A stretch of DNA of 64,000 nucleotides from Flavobacteriaceae bacterium (GTDB taxonomy: Bacteria; Bacteroidota; Bacteroidia; Flavobacteriales; Flavobacteriaceae), in assembly GCA_029243245.1 (NCBI GenBank), contig JAQWSK010000008.1, positions 23,904 through 87,903 on the forward strand, in the 5' to 3' direction. The notes below the pieces were generated by a model that saw only the letters and a program-made list of their open reading frames with translations, did not search any database and was not told where the DNA came from. Positions 8,054 to 17,174 of the stretch are shown here, in pieces (positions within the stretch are counted from its first letter, which is position 1; each line of letters starts with the position of its first letter). The translations under genes and the position numbers were made by a program.

Positions 8054-9070
8054 TTATTTATCGGCATATATTTTCACTATTTTATTCCCTTGTGAATCCA
8101 TATGGGCTCTATACATGCCTGAAGTATTCATTTCCATGGCAACATTTCCTTTATTATCAAGAGCAATTACACCTCCATTCCCTCCTAATTTTGCAACTTT
8201 CTCATGAATTACAATTCGAGCAGCTTCTTTAATAGACAAATCTTTATATTCCATTAATGCAGAAATATCATAAGCTACAACAGAACGAATAAAAAACTCT
8301 CCCCAACCTGTAGCTGATACTCCACAAGTTTTATTGTTTGCATATGTTCCTGCTCCAATAATCGGAGCATCTCCAATACGATTCCATTTTTTATTTGTCA
8401 TTCCACCAGTTGATGTGCCTGAAGATATATTCCCATGCATGTCGAGAGCAACAGATCCTACTGTACCATATTTTTGATTATTTAGAAATTCATTATCTGT
8501 AATAAATGCTGAAACTTCATTTTCTTTGACTTTGTTTAATGATCTTAATCTACGTTCAGTTATAAAATAACTATTTGTTTTTAATTCTAATTCTTGACTT
8601 CGGGCAAAATCATCGGCTCCCTTCCCTGATATCATAACATGTGGTGAATTTTCCATAACTGCTATTGCCGCAGAAATAGGATTTTTTATTTTTGATGCTC
8701 CAGATATTGCACCAGCATCAAGAGTTAATCCACTCATGAATGATGCGTCCAGCTCAACATTTCCATCCGAATTTAAAACAGCTCCTTTCCCTGCATTAAA
8801 AAGTGGAGAATTCTCCATTACATTAATTGTTTTTTCAACAGCTTCTTGACTTGATCCACCTTTTTCTAAAATTTTATATCCAACTTCAATAGCTTCTTCG
8901 AGCTTGTTGATATATTTTGTTTCTAATTCCTTGGTCATATTTTTTTTTAAAATAGTACCAGCTCCACCATGAATAACTATAGAAAATAGAGAGGCCTTCT
9001 TCTCTATTTCTTTTTTAGGTGATTGACAAGAAAAAGTTACTAATAAAGTAATTGATAGTATATATCGCAT
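8054..9070 (-). CDS. Isoaspartyl peptidase/L-asparaginase, lipoprotein form
   Basis: N-terminal-nucleophile hydrolase that splits isoaspartyl peptides and asparagine after autocatalytic cleavage into two chains. 338 residues. The N-terminus MRYILSITLLVTFSCQ is a lipoprotein signal with Cys15 in the lipobox, so the enzyme should be anchored in an envelope membrane. HGGAG at 34-38 and NAGKGAVLN at 92-100 are family motifs, and Thr203 in KYGTVGSVALD is the predicted nucleophile after cleavage; the substrate-side TSTGGMTNK and GDAPIIGAGTYANN follow. It is alone on the minus strand between convergent and divergent neighbours. Confidence 0.92.
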   Translation of the reverse strand: MRYILSITLLVTFSCQSPKKEIEKKASLFSIVIHGGAGTILKKNMTKELETKYINKLEEAIEVGYKILEKGGSSQEAVEKTINVMENSPLFNAGKGAVLNSDGNVELDASFMSGLTLDAGAISGASKIKNPISAAIAVMENSPHVMISGKGADDFARSQELELKTNSYFITERRLRSLNKVKENEVSAFITDNEFLNNQKYGTVGSVALDMHGNISSGTSTGGMTNKKWNRIGDAPIIGAGTYANNKTCGVSATGWGEFFIRSVVAYDISALMEYKDLSIKEAARIVIHEKVAKLGGNGGVIALDNKGNVAMEMNTSGMYRAHMDSQGNKIVKIYADK

Positions 9071-9181
9071 ATGAGCTTTTTATTTAATACTATTGATTTC
9101 TCAAACATAATAAATTTTCTTTTAATGTGAACTTTTTTTAAATAGTACTACCTTTAAAAATTATTAAAACAATCATTTATA

Positions 9182-10720
9182 ATGAACAAACAAACTGTAA
9201 AACTTTTAACTTCTTTAGGTATTGAAAACAAACAATTAGGTTGCAGTACAGGAAGCAAATGGATGGGGTCTGGAGAAATACTTTATACTAACTCTCCTGT
9301 TGATGGATCATCACTTGTTAGAGTAACAACTGCTAGCGTTGAAGACTTTGAAAAAATAATTGAAAGTGCAGAAAAAGCATTTCAAATTTTTAAAAAAATT
9401 CCAGCTCCAAAACGCGGTGATTTAGTTAGACAATTTGGAGATGCTTTAAGAAATCAGAAAGAAAATTTAGCAAAGTTAGTTTCATACGAAATGGGAAAAT
9501 CGTACCAAGAAGGTTTAGGTGAGGTTCAAGAAATGATTGATATCTGTGACTTTGCCGTTGGTTTATCAAGGCAATTAAATGGACTTACTATGCACTCTGA
9601 AAGACCCTTGCATAGAATGTATGAGCAATACCATCCTATTGGAATAGTTGGTATCATTTCAGCTTTTAATTTTCCTGTTGCAGTGTGGAGCTGGAACGTT
9701 GCTCTAGCATGGATATGTGGAGATGTCTGTCTTTGGAAACCTAGTGAAAAAACACCTCTTTGCAGTATTGCCTGTCAAAAAATTATTGAAAAAGTATTAA
9801 AAGACAATAATATGCCTGAAGGAATTTCATGCATAGTTAATGGTGGTGCTGAAGTTGGCAGGTGGCTGTCAGAAGATAAAAGAATTCCTCTTATTTCTGC
9901 AACGGGATCAACAAATATGGGCAAAAAAGTATCTGAAACAGTAGGTAAACGCTTAGGTAAAACACTCTTAGAGTTAGGTGGTAATAATGCTATTATAATA
10001 ACACCTAATGCAGATATTAAAATGACTATTATTGGAAGTGTTTTTGGAGCTGTTGGTACTTGTGGACAAAGATGTACTTCTACTCGTCGTTTAATTGTTC
10101 ACGAAGAAATCTATTCCAAAGTGCTAGAAGCTCTTAAGCAAGCATATAATCAGCTTAGAATTGGAAATCCATTGGACACAAATAATCATATTGGCCCCCT
10201 TATTGATAAACAATCTGTAAGTCAATACCTTGATGCTATTGAGATGGCAGATAAACAAGGTGCAAAATGGTTAGTTAAAGGAAAGGCTTTGTCTGGAAAA
10301 GGATATGAAAGTGGTTGCTACGTTTCTCCGTCTATAGCCCAAATAAATGCTGATGCTGATATAGTTCAAACTGAAACATTTGCACCACTTCTTTATGTCA
10401 TAAAATATTCAGGTGATGTTCAAAATGCAATAAATATTCAAAACAACGTTAGTCAAGGTTTGTCTTCTGCTATCATGACTCAAAACCTTCAAGAAGCGGA
10501 AACTTTTCTATCTCATTGGGGAAGTGATTGTGGAATAGCAAATGTAAATATCGGTACGTCAGGAGCTGAAATTGGAGGTGCTTTTGGAGGTGAAAAGGAT
10601 ACAGGAGGAGGTCGGGAAAGTGGTTCGGATGCATGGAAAGTTTATATGAGAAGACAAACAAACACAATAAATTATTCATCAGAACTTCCTTTAGCTCAAG
10701 GAATTAAATTTGACATATAA
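9182..10720 (+). CDS. Aldehyde dehydrogenase, ALDH7-like
   Basis: NAD(P)-dependent oxidation of an aldehyde to an acid. 512 residues. The N-terminal style (LTSLGIENKQLGCSTGSKW) and the QYHPIGIVGIISAFNFP stretch resemble the ALDH7 group (alpha-aminoadipic semialdehyde dehydrogenase of lysine breakdown), so that substrate is plausible but unproven. Active-site residues are present: Asn163 in AFNFP, Glu264 in LLELGGNN and Cys298 in CGQRCTSTRR. The 111-base divergent gap upstream holds TACCTTTA at 9149-9156, one mismatch from the -7 consensus. A membrane protein and gpsA follow on the same strand. Confidence 0.9.
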   Translation: MNKQTVKLLTSLGIENKQLGCSTGSKWMGSGEILYTNSPVDGSSLVRVTTASVEDFEKIIESAEKAFQIFKKIPAPKRGDLVRQFGDALRNQKENLAKLVSYEMGKSYQEGLGEVQEMIDICDFAVGLSRQLNGLTMHSERPLHRMYEQYHPIGIVGIISAFNFPVAVWSWNVALAWICGDVCLWKPSEKTPLCSIACQKIIEKVLKDNNMPEGISCIVNGGAEVGRWLSEDKRIPLISATGSTNMGKKVSETVGKRLGKTLLELGGNNAIIITPNADIKMTIIGSVFGAVGTCGQRCTSTRRLIVHEEIYSKVLEALKQAYNQLRIGNPLDTNNHIGPLIDKQSVSQYLDAIEMADKQGAKWLVKGKALSGKGYESGCYVSPSIAQINADADIVQTETFAPLLYVIKYSGDVQNAINIQNNVSQGLSSAIMTQNLQEAETFLSHWGSDCGIANVNIGTSGAEIGGAFGGEKDTGGGRESGSDAWKVYMRRQTNTINYSSELPLAQGIKFDI

Positions 10721-10735
10721 TCTAGTCAATTAAAA

Positions 10736-11152
10736 ATGTATTCAATAATTGAAAACATATTTTCTTTATCTAGAAATTTTGTGTTAATCATTTTAATTTT
10801 CATATGTATTAATTCTTTGATAGGTTATTTATCAAAAAAAAAATTTAGTGCGCTAAATTTAAGATATAACACCTTTGGATTAGTAATTTCAGTAATTCAA
10901 TTAATTATTGGGATCATGTTTTATTGCACTATTAATTGGTTAAATGAATACTGTCATGATAATTTGAATTTTATAAAAAAAAGTGACTATAAATTATTGA
11001 CAATATCGGATCTCCTAATTAATTTGACTTCCGTTTTCTTAATTTTTATGGGCTGGTCTATTCATATCAGGCAATTTAATAGTAGAAAAAAGTTTATCAG
11101 AATATTGATTTTTTATGGTCTAGGATTTATACTTTTAATTAGAACTGTTTAA
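10736..11152 (+). CDS. Small integral membrane protein, unknown function
   Basis: 138 residues with about four hydrophobic segments (near 13-31, 47-67, 91-106 and 120-136) separated by short basic loops (SKKKF, NSRKKFIR). The layout loosely recalls small cytochrome b561-like or CcoQ-like proteins of Flavobacteriia, but no conserved haem histidine pair stands out, so I do not assign that. It starts 15 bases after the aldehyde dehydrogenase and ends about 25 bases before gpsA, so it is probably co-transcribed. Codon use matches its neighbours. Confidence 0.6.
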   Translation: MYSIIENIFSLSRNFVLIILIFICINSLIGYLSKKKFSALNLRYNTFGLVISVIQLIIGIMFYCTINWLNEYCHDNLNFIKKSDYKLLTISDLLINLTSVFLIFMGWSIHIRQFNSRKKFIRILIFYGLGFILLIRTV

Positions 11153-11177
11153 ACAAATCAAATTGAGTAAAAGAATT

Positions 11178-12212
11178 ATGATTAAAAATTCTGAAAATAA
11201 ATTCAAAATATTACGTCTTCAAAAAAAATGGAAAGTTGCAGTTTTAGGAAGTGGTAGTTGGGCTACTGCGCTTGTAAAAATTTTAACAGAAAACAAAAGA
11301 AACGTTGGTTGGTATATTAGAAATGATGATGATGCCTTGAAAATAATGAAAGGTGGTGTTAACCCAAAGTATCTTAATTCTTTGAAACTCAAGACAAAAA
11401 GACTAAATATCAATTGTGAAATTAACAAAATAGTTAAAGAAGCTGATGTTATTTTGGTTGCTATTCCTTCAATATATGCTTTTAAAGAACTTAATAAGAT
11501 AAACATAGATGTTAGTAAAAAAATATTTGTTTCTGCTGTAAAAGGTGTTCTTCCAGAAAAAATGCAAATTTTAGGAGATTTTTTTCATCATCATTTTCAA
11601 ATCTCATATGATCAAATAGGAGTAATAGCTGGTCCTTGTCATGCTGAGGAGATAGCAATGGAAAAACTTTCATATTTAACCTTTTCATGTCCAAACACTA
11701 CTAATGCAAAAGTAATATCTAAATGGTTGCAGTGTAAATATGTAAGAGTATCGATTTCAACTGATATTACTGGAACTGAGTATGCGGCAATGTTAAAAAA
11801 CTGTTACGCTATAGCAGCTGGAATTGCTCAAGGTCTTGGCTATGGAGATAATTTTATGAGTGTTTTAATGAGTAATTCTATAAGAGAAATGAAAAGATTC
11901 ATTAAAAATATTTATAAAATGAAACGAAATATAAATAATTCAGCATATCTAGGAGATTTATTAGTTACAGGATATTCTTCATTTAGTCGAAATCGAAAAC
12001 TGGGAGTTATGCTTGGTAAAGGATATAACATTCAAGACTCTTTATTAGAAATGAATATGATTGCAGAAGGATACTACGGATCTATATCTGCATTTCAGAT
12101 AAGTCAAAAACATAAATCTAGTACTCCAATTTTAGATACAGTTTATTCAATTATGTATAATAAAGCTAATGCAAAAAAAGCTTTTAAAAAATTGGAGTCA
12201 AAATTAGATTAA
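11178..12212 (+). CDS. gpsA: Glycerol-3-phosphate dehydrogenase [NAD(P)+]
   Basis: Reduces dihydroxyacetone phosphate to sn-glycerol 3-phosphate for phospholipid synthesis. I prefer ATG 11178 (344 residues); a TTG at 11163 would add five residues. Seen: dinucleotide-binding GSGSWATAL at 24-32, GPCHAEEIA near 152, the catalytic Lys207 in GTEYAAMLKNCYA, and the GDLLVTGYSSFSRN stretch of the helical C-terminal domain. Length is normal. Its TAA stop interleaves with the pheS stop in a shared TTAA (12209-12212), leaving no room for a terminator between the convergent genes. Confidence 0.94.
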   Translation: MIKNSENKFKILRLQKKWKVAVLGSGSWATALVKILTENKRNVGWYIRNDDDALKIMKGGVNPKYLNSLKLKTKRLNINCEINKIVKEADVILVAIPSIYAFKELNKINIDVSKKIFVSAVKGVLPEKMQILGDFFHHHFQISYDQIGVIAGPCHAEEIAMEKLSYLTFSCPNTTNAKVISKWLQCKYVRVSISTDITGTEYAAMLKNCYAIAAGIAQGLGYGDNFMSVLMSNSIREMKRFIKNIYKMKRNINNSAYLGDLLVTGYSSFSRNRKLGVMLGKGYNIQDSLLEMNMIAEGYYGSISAFQISQKHKSSTPILDTVYSIMYNKANAKKAFKKLESKLD

Positions 12213-13225
12213 ATAGATGATTTAAACTGTTTTAAAAATCTAAGATCATTTTCAAAAAACATTCTAATATCACTAACTTGATATAAAAGCATCGCAATTC
12301 TCTCAATCCCCATACCAAAAGCATAACCTGAATATTCTTCAGGATCCATTCCGCAATTAATTAAAACATTTGGATCTACCATTCCGCATCCCATAATCTC
12401 TAACCAACCCGTTCCTTTAGTAATTCTTCGATCAGTTTCTGTTTCTAAACCCCAATATATATCAACTTCAGCACTAGGTTCAGTAAAAGGAAAATACGAA
12501 GGTCGTAAACGAATTGTTGACTTGCCAAATAAAGCATTCGTAAAATACTGTAAAGTCTGTTTTAACTCTACAAATGAAACATCTTTATTAACATATAATC
12601 CCTCGACCTGATGAAATATACAATGAGATCTGGAAGAAATAGCTTCATTTCTAAAAACACGACCAGGAGAAAGAATACGTATTGGAGGAGAATTATTCTC
12701 CATATATCTCACTTGAACAGAAGAAGTATGTGTTCGAAGTAAAATATCTGGATTAGTTTGAATAAAAAATGTATCCTGCATGTCTCTTGCCGGATGATGC
12801 TCTGGCAAGTTAAGAGCTGTGAAATTATGCCAGTCATCTTCAATTTCAGGTCCTTCTGATAGATTAAATCCTATATGCGAAAAAATTGATATAATTCTAT
12901 TCTTAACAATAGACAAAGGATGCCTTGTGCCTGAATCAAAATCTAATCCTGGACGAAATAAATCTCCATTTTTACCATCTTCACCAACTGAAATTATTGA
13001 ACTCTTGAGAGATTGAATTTTGTCACTAACAGCATTTTTTAGAAGATTTAATTCTTTTCCGAACTCTTTCTTATCTTCTTTAGAAACATTTCTGAAAGAA
13101 GCAAAGAAATTATTGAGAATGCCTTTTTTTCCAGAATATTCAATTCTAAAGGATTCAAGTTCGGAAGAATCTTGCGTTTTAAAATCATTTACTTTTTTTA
13201 AATGTTTTTTTACCTCTTTAATCAT
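12209..13225 (-). CDS. pheS: Phenylalanyl-tRNA synthetase alpha subunit
   Basis: Catalytic subunit of the alpha2-beta2 class II synthetase that charges tRNA-Phe. 338 residues, normal length. An N-terminal coiled-coil arm (about 1-80) is followed by GTRHPLS, the long LNLPEHHPARDMQDTFF motif, FRNEAISSRSHCIFHQVEG (motif 2 region) and the C-terminal GYAFGMGIERIAMLLY (motif 3). The beta subunit is not in this window, so the two genes are unlinked here. A strong promoter match ends a few bases before the ATG. Confidence 0.96.
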   Translation of the reverse strand: MIKEVKKHLKKVNDFKTQDSSELESFRIEYSGKKGILNNFFASFRNVSKEDKKEFGKELNLLKNAVSDKIQSLKSSIISVGEDGKNGDLFRPGLDFDSGTRHPLSIVKNRIISIFSHIGFNLSEGPEIEDDWHNFTALNLPEHHPARDMQDTFFIQTNPDILLRTHTSSVQVRYMENNSPPIRILSPGRVFRNEAISSRSHCIFHQVEGLYVNKDVSFVELKQTLQYFTNALFGKSTIRLRPSYFPFTEPSAEVDIYWGLETETDRRITKGTGWLEIMGCGMVDPNVLINCGMDPEEYSGYAFGMGIERIAMLLYQVSDIRMFFENDLRFLKQFKSSI

Positions 13226-13229
13226 AATG

Positions 13230-13259
13230 TAAAAATACAGATTCTATTAATTATAACAA
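13230..13259 (-). promoter_or_regulatory. Predicted promoter of pheS, leaderless
   Basis: Reading the minus strand, TTG (complement of 13257-13259), exactly 19 bases, then TATTTTTA (complement of 13230-13237), one mismatch from TAnnTTTG. The -7 box ends only four bases before the ATG at 13225, so transcription should begin at or next to the start codon. Confidence 0.55.
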
Positions 13260-13353
13260 CTCTATTTATAAGACTTATTAGAATTATTCAATTTTAATAT
13301 CACAAATTTAGTTTCTTTTTTAATGAATGCTTAAATTGAAAAAAACTCTGAAT

Positions 13354-13878
13354 ATGAATATTAATTGGATTGACTTAATAATTTCAGGTTGCTTTATTTA
13401 TGGATCTATCATTGGTTTCAAAAGGGGTTTGATCAGAGAGCTTGGAAGTTTATTGGGATTATTTATTAGTTTAATTAGTGTTTATAATTTTTCAGATTAC
13501 CTATCAAATTTGATCGAAGTGTTTTTAAATTTGTCACCGACTTTTTCATACATAATCTCATGTATAGTAATATTTTTAACAGCTATATCTTTGGTGTCTT
13601 ATATAGCAAAATTAATAACAAAAACTCTAAATATAGTTGCTCTAGGATTTTTAAATCGTATTGCTGGTTTAATTTTTGGTTTATTAAAATGGGTGGTTCT
13701 TTCATCAAGTTTAATATTTATAATAAACAAAAAAAATTTTTTCAATGAAATTAGTGAACAGCTCAAAAGTGATTCAATGGAATCTTCTTTTATCTATGAT
13801 CCCCTTTCTAAAATTGGTGAATTTATTTTTGAAAAAGTGAATACTAAAACTAAAAAAGAAGAATGGAAATATCTATAA
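13354..13878 (+). CDS. CvpA-family membrane protein
   Basis: 174-residue inner-membrane protein of the CvpA family (named for colicin V production; its general role is unclear). I chose ATG 13354, giving MNINWIDLIISGCFIYGSIIGFKRG as in the family; an in-frame ATG at 13327 would add nine residues. Four hydrophobic helices are seen in the first 130 residues, with the family's GFKRGLIRELGSLLGL turn and a short charged tail. The gene stands alone on the plus strand; its TAA directly abuts the TAG of the convergent BatE gene (CTATAA at 13873-13878). Confidence 0.85.
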   Translation: MNINWIDLIISGCFIYGSIIGFKRGLIRELGSLLGLFISLISVYNFSDYLSNLIEVFLNLSPTFSYIISCIVIFLTAISLVSYIAKLITKTLNIVALGFLNRIAGLIFGLLKWVVLSSSLIFIINKKNFFNEISEQLKSDSMESSFIYDPLSKIGEFIFEKVNTKTKKEEWKYL

Positions 13879-14622
13879 ATATTTTATTTGATTTTCTATC
13901 ACCCATCCTTCTGATCCATTAGCTAATCTAATTTTTTCCCAGCCTGTTAATCTATCCAATATTTCTACTTTGGTACCCTCGTGTAAAACAAATATTTCTT
14001 CATTTCTTTTATTAGGCTCAGAAAAAACTGATAGTTCTTTTGAGAAAATAATTCCTTTTATTATTTCATTTGATTTTTTTGACTCTTGCCAAATTATAGT
14101 GGATGTTGCTAGCGAAATCAAAAGAAAAATTATTGATAATGAAAAATAAACTCTTTTATAATTGGGATTAAATGAAAATAAGTATAATAAGGCTGTAATA
14201 AAGAATATTGACATAAGCCCAATTGAGATAAAAGCCCATATTCTAGTTGAAAAAAATAAAATTATATAATTTATATTCTGTTGCAATTGTGTTTCAGGAA
14301 GTTCTTCAATTGAATCTAATGTCATGTTTTTTGCAAAGGATAAATTGTCAATAATGTCCTTATTGTTTGGAGATAAGAGTAGTGCTTTTTCAAAATAATA
14401 ATTGCTCTCAGCCACTCTATTGAGTCTATAATAACAATTGGCCATATTAAAATACAACTCATTACTATGTATGTCATTTTCTAATATCTTATTATACTCA
14501 TTAATGGCTAATTCAAATTCACCTTTATTATACAATTCATTACCCTTTTCAAATAATAAGGCTGAAGTTTGTGAAAATCCAATTTTAAAAAAAAGAAGAA
14601 CTATGTATATAGAATTTTTCAT
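13873..14622 (-). CDS. batE: BatE-like TPR and SH3-domain protein
   Basis: Last gene of the Bat aerotolerance operon. I chose ATG 14622, one base after the BatD stop, giving a signal peptide MKNSIYIVLLFFKIGFSQ and 249 residues; an ATG at 14634 is an alternative. Mature part: two TPR units (GNELYNKGEFELAINEYNK and FNMANCYYRLNRVAESNYY), two membrane helices in the middle (IWAFISIGLMSIFFITALLY, then VYFSLSIIFLLISLATS), and a C-terminal bacterial SH3 domain (VFSEPN to GWVIENQIKYL). This architecture matches BatE of Bacteroidota. The role in oxidative or envelope stress is known only broadly for the family. Confidence 0.85.
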   Translation of the reverse strand: MKNSIYIVLLFFKIGFSQTSALLFEKGNELYNKGEFELAINEYNKILENDIHSNELYFNMANCYYRLNRVAESNYYFEKALLLSPNNKDIIDNLSFAKNMTLDSIEELPETQLQQNINYIILFFSTRIWAFISIGLMSIFFITALLYLFSFNPNYKRVYFSLSIIFLLISLATSTIIWQESKKSNEIIKGIIFSKELSVFSEPNKRNEEIFVLHEGTKVEILDRLTGWEKIRLANGSEGWVIENQIKYL

Positions 14623-14623
14623 G

Positions 14624-16381
14624 TTAAATTTCATAATCAAGTTTTTCAATAATATCAATTGCAGAACTGTAGTCTTGTCTCATTTTAACATCAGTCATTG
14701 GAGAGTATCTAGCCATATCACAATTATTTAAAATGATCATAAAATCATCAATTGTAGATTTTTTAGCTTCTAATTTAATTAATGAATCAACTATTATCTC
14801 TTTTTGTATATCAACAGTTTCAATTTGAAGATTGGCCTTCAGGTAATTATGAAGGGCTTTTTCCAAAGAATCATAAAATTTTGACTTATTACCCATATGT
14901 TTTTTAGCACTTCCCATGTATTTAATTGCAAGCTTACTTCTTCTTTTCGATTTTAAAGCATTTTTATCTACAATTCTAGACATCAATAACTTTCTGATAA
15001 GAACAATAATAGGTAATACAATTAATGGGAAAAATATGATTAACCAATAGGTTGATTTTTTCCAGAATTCAAGCTCGTTAATTGGAATAAATTTTGATGT
15101 TAATTTAATAAAACCAAAATTCTTGTTGGTGTTTGTTTTTAATCCTATTGTGGTGTTGGTGTAATTTTTATTATTATTAGATTTTAGAAAATCACTCCCA
15201 TATACATCAACAATATGCTCGATAGATTTTAGAGTTTGGTATGATTCTTTTTCGGGATCAAAATAGCTAAATTCAATTGATGGTATAGGATATTTTCCCT
15301 GAACTTGAGGAACTATAGTATAAGTGTTTTGAATGCTTCCCTCCATTCCAGAAAGGGTAGTGTTAATTTCTTCTTTATATTCAGGTTCAAAAACTTCTAG
15401 AGTACTTGGAACTTTAATTTTTGGAAGTTTAAAAAGGTTTAAATTTCCTTTACCTGTAACTTTTACTATTGATTGAAATGATTCTAATGCCTTAAGTGAT
15501 TTTTTACTAGTCAAAAAATCTAAACTAAATTTTCCTACCGCCCCTGAAAAATTTTCTGGTTTATTATTAATAGGTAACTCTTTTACATATAAAGTATTTT
15601 TACCTGCACTAACTGATCTTGAAACTTGTTTATAAATTATATTTCCAAAAAAATCTCTGCGCTTTGTGGGAATTTCTATTACTAAATTTAATGCAAGTGG
15701 TTCAATAATTAATTTCCCTTTTTTTTGAGGATATAATATAGTTTTTCTCCATATTACTTCATTATACACCTCTCCTTTGTATGATCCCGATTGAACCTTT
15801 AGCTGTGGGATTTTTATTGAACTACTCCAAAAGTCTCTAAATTTTGGACTTTGAATTTCTCGCGCATCAGAAATTTTAATAGGATTTCTAAAATATAATT
15901 TATAAACTACGGTAATTGCTTCATTTAGGTATGGATTGTTTTTAGAAATTTCTGCTATGAGATGCATATTCTCATCGGCTAAATATTCAACACTTGTTGC
16001 TCCTGATGGTATTCCTGTAGCTGATAAAACCTCTATTGAAACAGGTAATGTTTGATATGTGTTTCCTTCAAAACTAATTTTAGCAAAGCCTATTTTAAAT
16101 ATTCCCTTTTCTTTTGGTTCTAGAAAATATGTAAATGTTTTTGAAAAAGTTCTTTTACCATTAATCCATGAGTTACTTATCGATTGATTTGGGCCACCAA
16201 CTAATCTAAAATTTTCAAAAGACGGAGGAATAAAATCATCTCCATTTTGATTCATTACAAAATCAACTCTTAAACGTTCATTAATTCCTAATTTTTTCTT
16301 ACTAACCCTTAGTTCAAAATCAATCTGAGCATTTATAAAAAAACTAGAAAAAATTATATATATGTATATTATTAAACGCAT
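14624..16381 (-). CDS. batD: BatD-like protein
   Basis: 585 residues. Signal peptide MRLIIYIYIIFSSFFINAQ, then a long periplasmic beta-sandwich-rich region with repeated features such as FTYFLEPKEKGIFKIG and TYTIVPQVQGKYPIPSIEF, one membrane helix around 437-458 (WLIIFFPLIVLPIIVLI), and a cytoplasmic tail of about 120 residues. This is the layout of BatD (oxygen tolerance) proteins. It lies 4 bases after BatC. Function is inferred from family and operon; it probably acts with the VWA proteins BatA and BatB at the inner membrane. Confidence 0.88.
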   Translation of the reverse strand: MRLIIYIYIIFSSFFINAQIDFELRVSKKKLGINERLRVDFVMNQNGDDFIPPSFENFRLVGGPNQSISNSWINGKRTFSKTFTYFLEPKEKGIFKIGFAKISFEGNTYQTLPVSIEVLSATGIPSGATSVEYLADENMHLIAEISKNNPYLNEAITVVYKLYFRNPIKISDAREIQSPKFRDFWSSSIKIPQLKVQSGSYKGEVYNEVIWRKTILYPQKKGKLIIEPLALNLVIEIPTKRRDFFGNIIYKQVSRSVSAGKNTLYVKELPINNKPENFSGAVGKFSLDFLTSKKSLKALESFQSIVKVTGKGNLNLFKLPKIKVPSTLEVFEPEYKEEINTTLSGMEGSIQNTYTIVPQVQGKYPIPSIEFSYFDPEKESYQTLKSIEHIVDVYGSDFLKSNNNKNYTNTTIGLKTNTNKNFGFIKLTSKFIPINELEFWKKSTYWLIIFFPLIVLPIIVLIRKLLMSRIVDKNALKSKRRSKLAIKYMGSAKKHMGNKSKFYDSLEKALHNYLKANLQIETVDIQKEIIVDSLIKLEAKKSTIDDFMIILNNCDMARYSPMTDVKMRQDYSSAIDIIEKLDYEI

Positions 16382-16385
16382 TTAT

Positions 16386-17174
16386 TTACCAGTCTTTTTT
16401 AGTTTTAACAGGCTTACCTTTTACTCTTTTGGCATTGATTTTATCTTGTACTTTTTTCTCTTGATTACTCATAGCTTCAAGTAAACTTTTGACCTGTTCT
16501 TTAGATAATTGTCCAGGCTTTCTTTTTTTATTTGAACTCTTCTTGTCAGAATCTTTCTCATTTTTATTCTTTGGCTTTCCATCCTCTTTTTTCTCATCAT
16601 CAGGTTTATTTCCTTTGTCTTTATTTTCATCCTCTTTATTATCTTTTTCAGAAGATTTTTCATTTTGATTATCATCCCCTTTTTGATCTTTTTCTTTATT
16701 TTCTTTGTTCTCTTTATTTCTATCATCCTTATCCTGATTTTTTTTCTCATCATCCAATAATGATTTTGCGAGAGCATAATTATATCGTGTTTCATCATCT
16801 GAAGGATTATTTCTTAATGCACTTTTATATGATTCGACTGCTTTTTCATATTCTTTTTTCTTCATATAAACATTGCCCATGTTGTGAAGTGCTGCATGTT
16901 TATCTAATTTATTCTTAGAAAATTTTTGAGTTCTAAAAAATTGTTGTGCGGCCTCATCATAAGCATTAGCTTGATATTGAACATTTCCAAGATTAAATAA
17001 AGTTTTGGGAACTTGAGGTGCTTTAGATAGAGCAAGACGATAATCAATTTCAGCTCCTACAAAGTCTTCTTTTTTAACTTTTTCATTTCCTTCATACACA
17101 TCATTATCAATAAGAGTACTTTGAGAAAATAAAGAAAAACTAGTGCATAAAAATAAGAGGTTTAAGTGTTTCAT
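16386..17174 (-). CDS. batC: BatC-like TPR protein with charged linker
   Basis: I chose ATG 17174, which overlaps the BatB stop as ATGA and gives a signal peptide MKHLNLLFLCTSFSLFSQ; 262 residues. Two or three TPR units follow (LFNLGNVQYQANAYDEAAQ, LHNMGNVYMKKKEYEKAVE). The middle (about 145-225) is an extremely Lys/Glu/Asp/Asn-rich low-complexity linker, then a short conserved tail QLSKEQVKSLLEAMSNQEKKVQDK that is shared by BatC proteins. The linker DNA is strongly purine-biased on the coding strand, which creates long spurious open frames on both strands. Confidence 0.87.
   Translation of the reverse strand: MKHLNLLFLCTSFSLFSQSTLIDNDVYEGNEKVKKEDFVGAEIDYRLALSKAPQVPKTLFNLGNVQYQANAYDEAAQQFFRTQKFSKNKLDKHAALHNMGNVYMKKKEYEKAVESYKSALRNNPSDDETRYNYALAKSLLDDEKKNQDKDDRNKENKENKEKDQKGDDNQNEKSSEKDNKEDENKDKGNKPDDEKKEDGKPKNKNEKDSDKKSSNKKRKPGQLSKEQVKSLLEAMSNQEKKVQDKINAKRVKGKPVKTKKDW

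Noticed and set aside
9143..9150. Palindrome TAGTACTA at the aldehyde dehydrogenase promoter
   Set aside because: Only eight bases; too short to claim as an operator.
16469..16918. Open frames of 109 and 128 codons on both strands over BatC
   Set aside because: Created by the purine-rich low-complexity linker of BatC; the products are only charged or aromatic repeats.
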